DNA from: Synergistaceae bacterium
Lineage (GTDB): Bacteria; Synergistota; Synergistia; Synergistales; Synergistaceae
DNA: 14,906 nt
Direction of reading: 5' to 3'
Assembly (NCBI GenBank): GCA_030539135.1
Contig: JAUNSQ010000010.1
Span: 1 to 14,906, forward strand
Both the position numbers and the translations under genes were made by a program. Numbering within the stretch: the first letter of the stretch is position 1; each line of letters opens with the position of its first letter. The notes beneath the pieces were generated by a model. That model worked only from the letters and a program-made list of their open reading frames with translations, was not told the origin of the DNA and ran no database searches. Positions 13,666 to 14,906 of the stretch are shown here, piece by piece.

Positions 13666-14355
13666 TTACACCTCTTTTTTCCTGCGATATTCGGAAGCTC
13701 TTACATTTTTTCCGGTGAACATATATGATACCCGTTCCGCGACATTTGTAACATGGTCTCCCGCCCTCTCGAGCGTGCGCGAGACGTTCATCAGCATAAA
13801 CGACTGTTCTATGCGCTGCGGCTTTTCCATCACCATAATAAAAAGCTCCCGCATGATCTGTTTTTCGAGTTCGTCTACCTCGTCGTCCATGGCAAAGACG
13901 GTCATTGCCCTCTCGGGGGACCTTGTATCGAGCGCGTTCAGCGAGGTATCGAGCATTATATTTATTTTATCCACCATGTTAGGGATATCTATAAGCGGCT
14001 TTATCGGCTCCTTATCGGCAAGCTGTATAGCCGTCTTCGCGATATTTCCGCCATAGTCGCCTATTCGTTCTATATCAACGGCGATATGCATGATAGACGT
14101 AACAGCGCGCAGATCTTCACCGAGCGGCTGATATCTGGCGGCAAATTCCATACACCCATTATCTATTCTATCCTCTAGTTCGTCTATCTTATCGTCTTCA
14201 CCGATAATTATCCGCGCGGCCTCGGCGTCTCTTTCCTTGAGCGCGTAAACAGCCCTCTCAAGCGATTCGCCGGCCATACGTCCCATTCTGAATACCATTC
14301 TTTTTAATTCTTCAAGATCGGCCTCAAGCCTTTTGCGTGTATTGATCGTCTCCAT
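13666..14355 (-). CDS. phoU: PhoU, phosphate signalling regulator
   Basis: A cytoplasmic 229-residue all-helical protein linking the PstSCAB phosphate transporter to the PhoR kinase; it usually keeps the kinase quiet when phosphate is plentiful. Two PhoU repeats are visible, each with the metal-binding E/DxxxD type helix: VDIERIGDYGGNIAK (about 93-107) and SRTLERAGDHVTNVAERV (second half). A conserved N-terminal stretch METINTRKRLEADLEELKRM leads in. I start at the ATG at 14355, with AGGAGG 9 nt upstream; the frame is open farther upstream to 14457, but that would overlap pstB. It lies 25 nt after pstB and 4 nt before the response regulator, as expected of a pst-phoU-pho operon. Confidence 0.94.
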   Translation of the reverse strand: METINTRKRLEADLEELKRMVFRMGRMAGESLERAVYALKERDAEAARIIIGEDDKIDELEDRIDNGCMEFAARYQPLGEDLRAVTSIMHIAVDIERIGDYGGNIAKTAIQLADKEPIKPLIDIPNMVDKINIMLDTSLNALDTRSPERAMTVFAMDDEVDELEKQIMRELFIMVMEKPQRIEQSFMLMNVSRTLERAGDHVTNVAERVSYMFTGKNVRASEYRRKKEV

Positions 14356-14380
14356 GATATATCCTCCTGTCCCGTATGCC

Positions 14381-14906
14381 CTAACCGAAACGCCCTGAGA
14401 TATAATCTTCCGTGTGTTTGTCGACCGGCGAAGTGAACATCTTTGCCGTCCTGTCATATTCTACAAGCTCTCCCAAGAGGAAGAACGCCGTATAGTCTGA
14501 TATCCTCGCCGCCTGCTGCATATTGTGCGTTACTATCACGACAGTGTATTCGCTTTTGAGCTCTCTTATCAGCTCTTCCACTCGAGCCGTGGACATCGGA
14601 TCAAGCGCGCTTGTAGGCTCGTCCATGAGCAGGACGTCTGGTTGAGTCGCTATCGCCCTGGCTATACACAGCCTCTGCTGCTGCCCTCCGGATAAACCGG
14701 TCCCTGGAGAGCTCAATTTATCTTTTACCTCGTCCCATATCGCGGCTCCGCGCAGACTATTCTCTACTATCTCGTCAAGTTTCGCGCGTTCTTTGATGCC
14801 ATTGAGCCTCGGAGCGTAGGCCACGTTATCATAAATCGACATCGGGAATGGGTTCGGCTTTTGAAATACCATCCCAATCTTTCTCCTCAGCGCTATGGTG
14901 TCGGTA
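14381..14906 (-). CDS. pstB: PstB, phosphate ABC transporter ATPase (partial, runs off right edge)
   Basis: The C-terminal 175 residues of the ATPase of the high-affinity phosphate importer PstSCAB; the Walker A part and the start lie beyond the window edge. The visible frame starts within TDTIALRRKIGMVFQKPNPFP, where the Q-loop glutamine (MVFQKPNPFPMSIYDNVAYAPR) marks PstB specifically. The ABC signature is LSGGQQQRLCIARAIA, Walker B is VLLMDEPTSALDP and the switch His is in VIVTHNMQQAARISD. The ending EYDRTAKMFTSPVDKHTEDYISGRFG is typical. The Met at 14872 is internal, not the start. phoU follows in the same operon. Confidence 0.96.
   Translation of the reverse strand, partial: TDTIALRRKIGMVFQKPNPFPMSIYDNVAYAPRLNGIKERAKLDEIVENSLRGAAIWDEVKDKLSSPGTGLSGGQQQRLCIARAIATQPDVLLMDEPTSALDPMSTARVEELIRELKSEYTVVIVTHNMQQAARISDYTAFFLLGELVEYDRTAKMFTSPVDKHTEDYISGRFG

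Noticed and set aside
13753..14178. Plus-strand frames within the phosphate operon
   Set aside because: They are antisense shadows of phoU, which has both PhoU repeats and a proper start.
14356..14457. PhoU extension of 34 residues upstream
   Set aside because: It would overlap the pstB coding end, while the Met at 14355 has an AGGAGG site and begins the conserved PhoU N-terminus.

Overview
The window looks like ordinary chromosome from an anaerobic, diderm (two-membrane) bacterium with a clostridia-like gene order. A Skp/OmpH periplasmic chaperone implies an outer membrane. FapR, TmcAL and the block acetate kinase / DUF177 / L32 are arranged as in Firmicutes-type genomes. I infer Synergistota as the best fit, from memory of such gene orders and not from a search. 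The base composition is mixed and most genes use G+C-rich third positions. The stretch 4805-6020 is visibly richer in A+T.

Left part (1-4703). On the minus strand, acetate kinase, the DUF177 (YceD) protein and ribosomal protein bL32 form a tight operon ending at a hairpin near 560-589. It is followed by fapR, the fatty-acid and phospholipid synthesis repressor, which runs off the left edge. fapR has its own upstream inverted repeat and is probably the head of a plsX/fab operon outside the window. Divergent from acetate kinase, on the plus strand, are tmcAL (acetate- and ATP-dependent acetylation of elongator tRNA-Met) and a GNAT acetyltransferase. The most unusual gene is the acetate kinase. 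After a complete catalytic core with every expected active-site residue, it carries a tail of about 94 residues made almost only of Lys, Ala, Pro, Val and Thr, like histone H1.

Middle part (4704-6900). Two copies of a palindromic element of about 62-65 bp, in the same orientation, flank an A+T-rich pair of divergent genes. One encodes a zinc-ribbon / transmembrane / OB-fold protein and the other a small XRE-type regulator. Next come the OmpH/Skp chaperone (minus) and a small DUF3343 protein (plus).

Right part (6917-14906). On the minus strand are a LUD-domain (DUF162) protein, a ClC-type anion transporter and a small two-helix membrane protein whose frame continues directly from the ClC stop codon. 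Divergent from these, yhdT and panF encode a two-subunit-like sodium/pantothenate symporter. A perfect 38-bp palindrome separates panF from a minus-strand phosphate-control cluster in the order pstB (partial), phoU, phoB/phoP-type regulator and phoR-type kinase. PstB and PhoU would report phosphate transport to the two-component pair.

No tRNA, rRNA, CRISPR array, transposase or phage gene was seen. No gene-free stretch exceeds 300 bases. The longest is 5419-5625, which holds a dyad-symmetric site.
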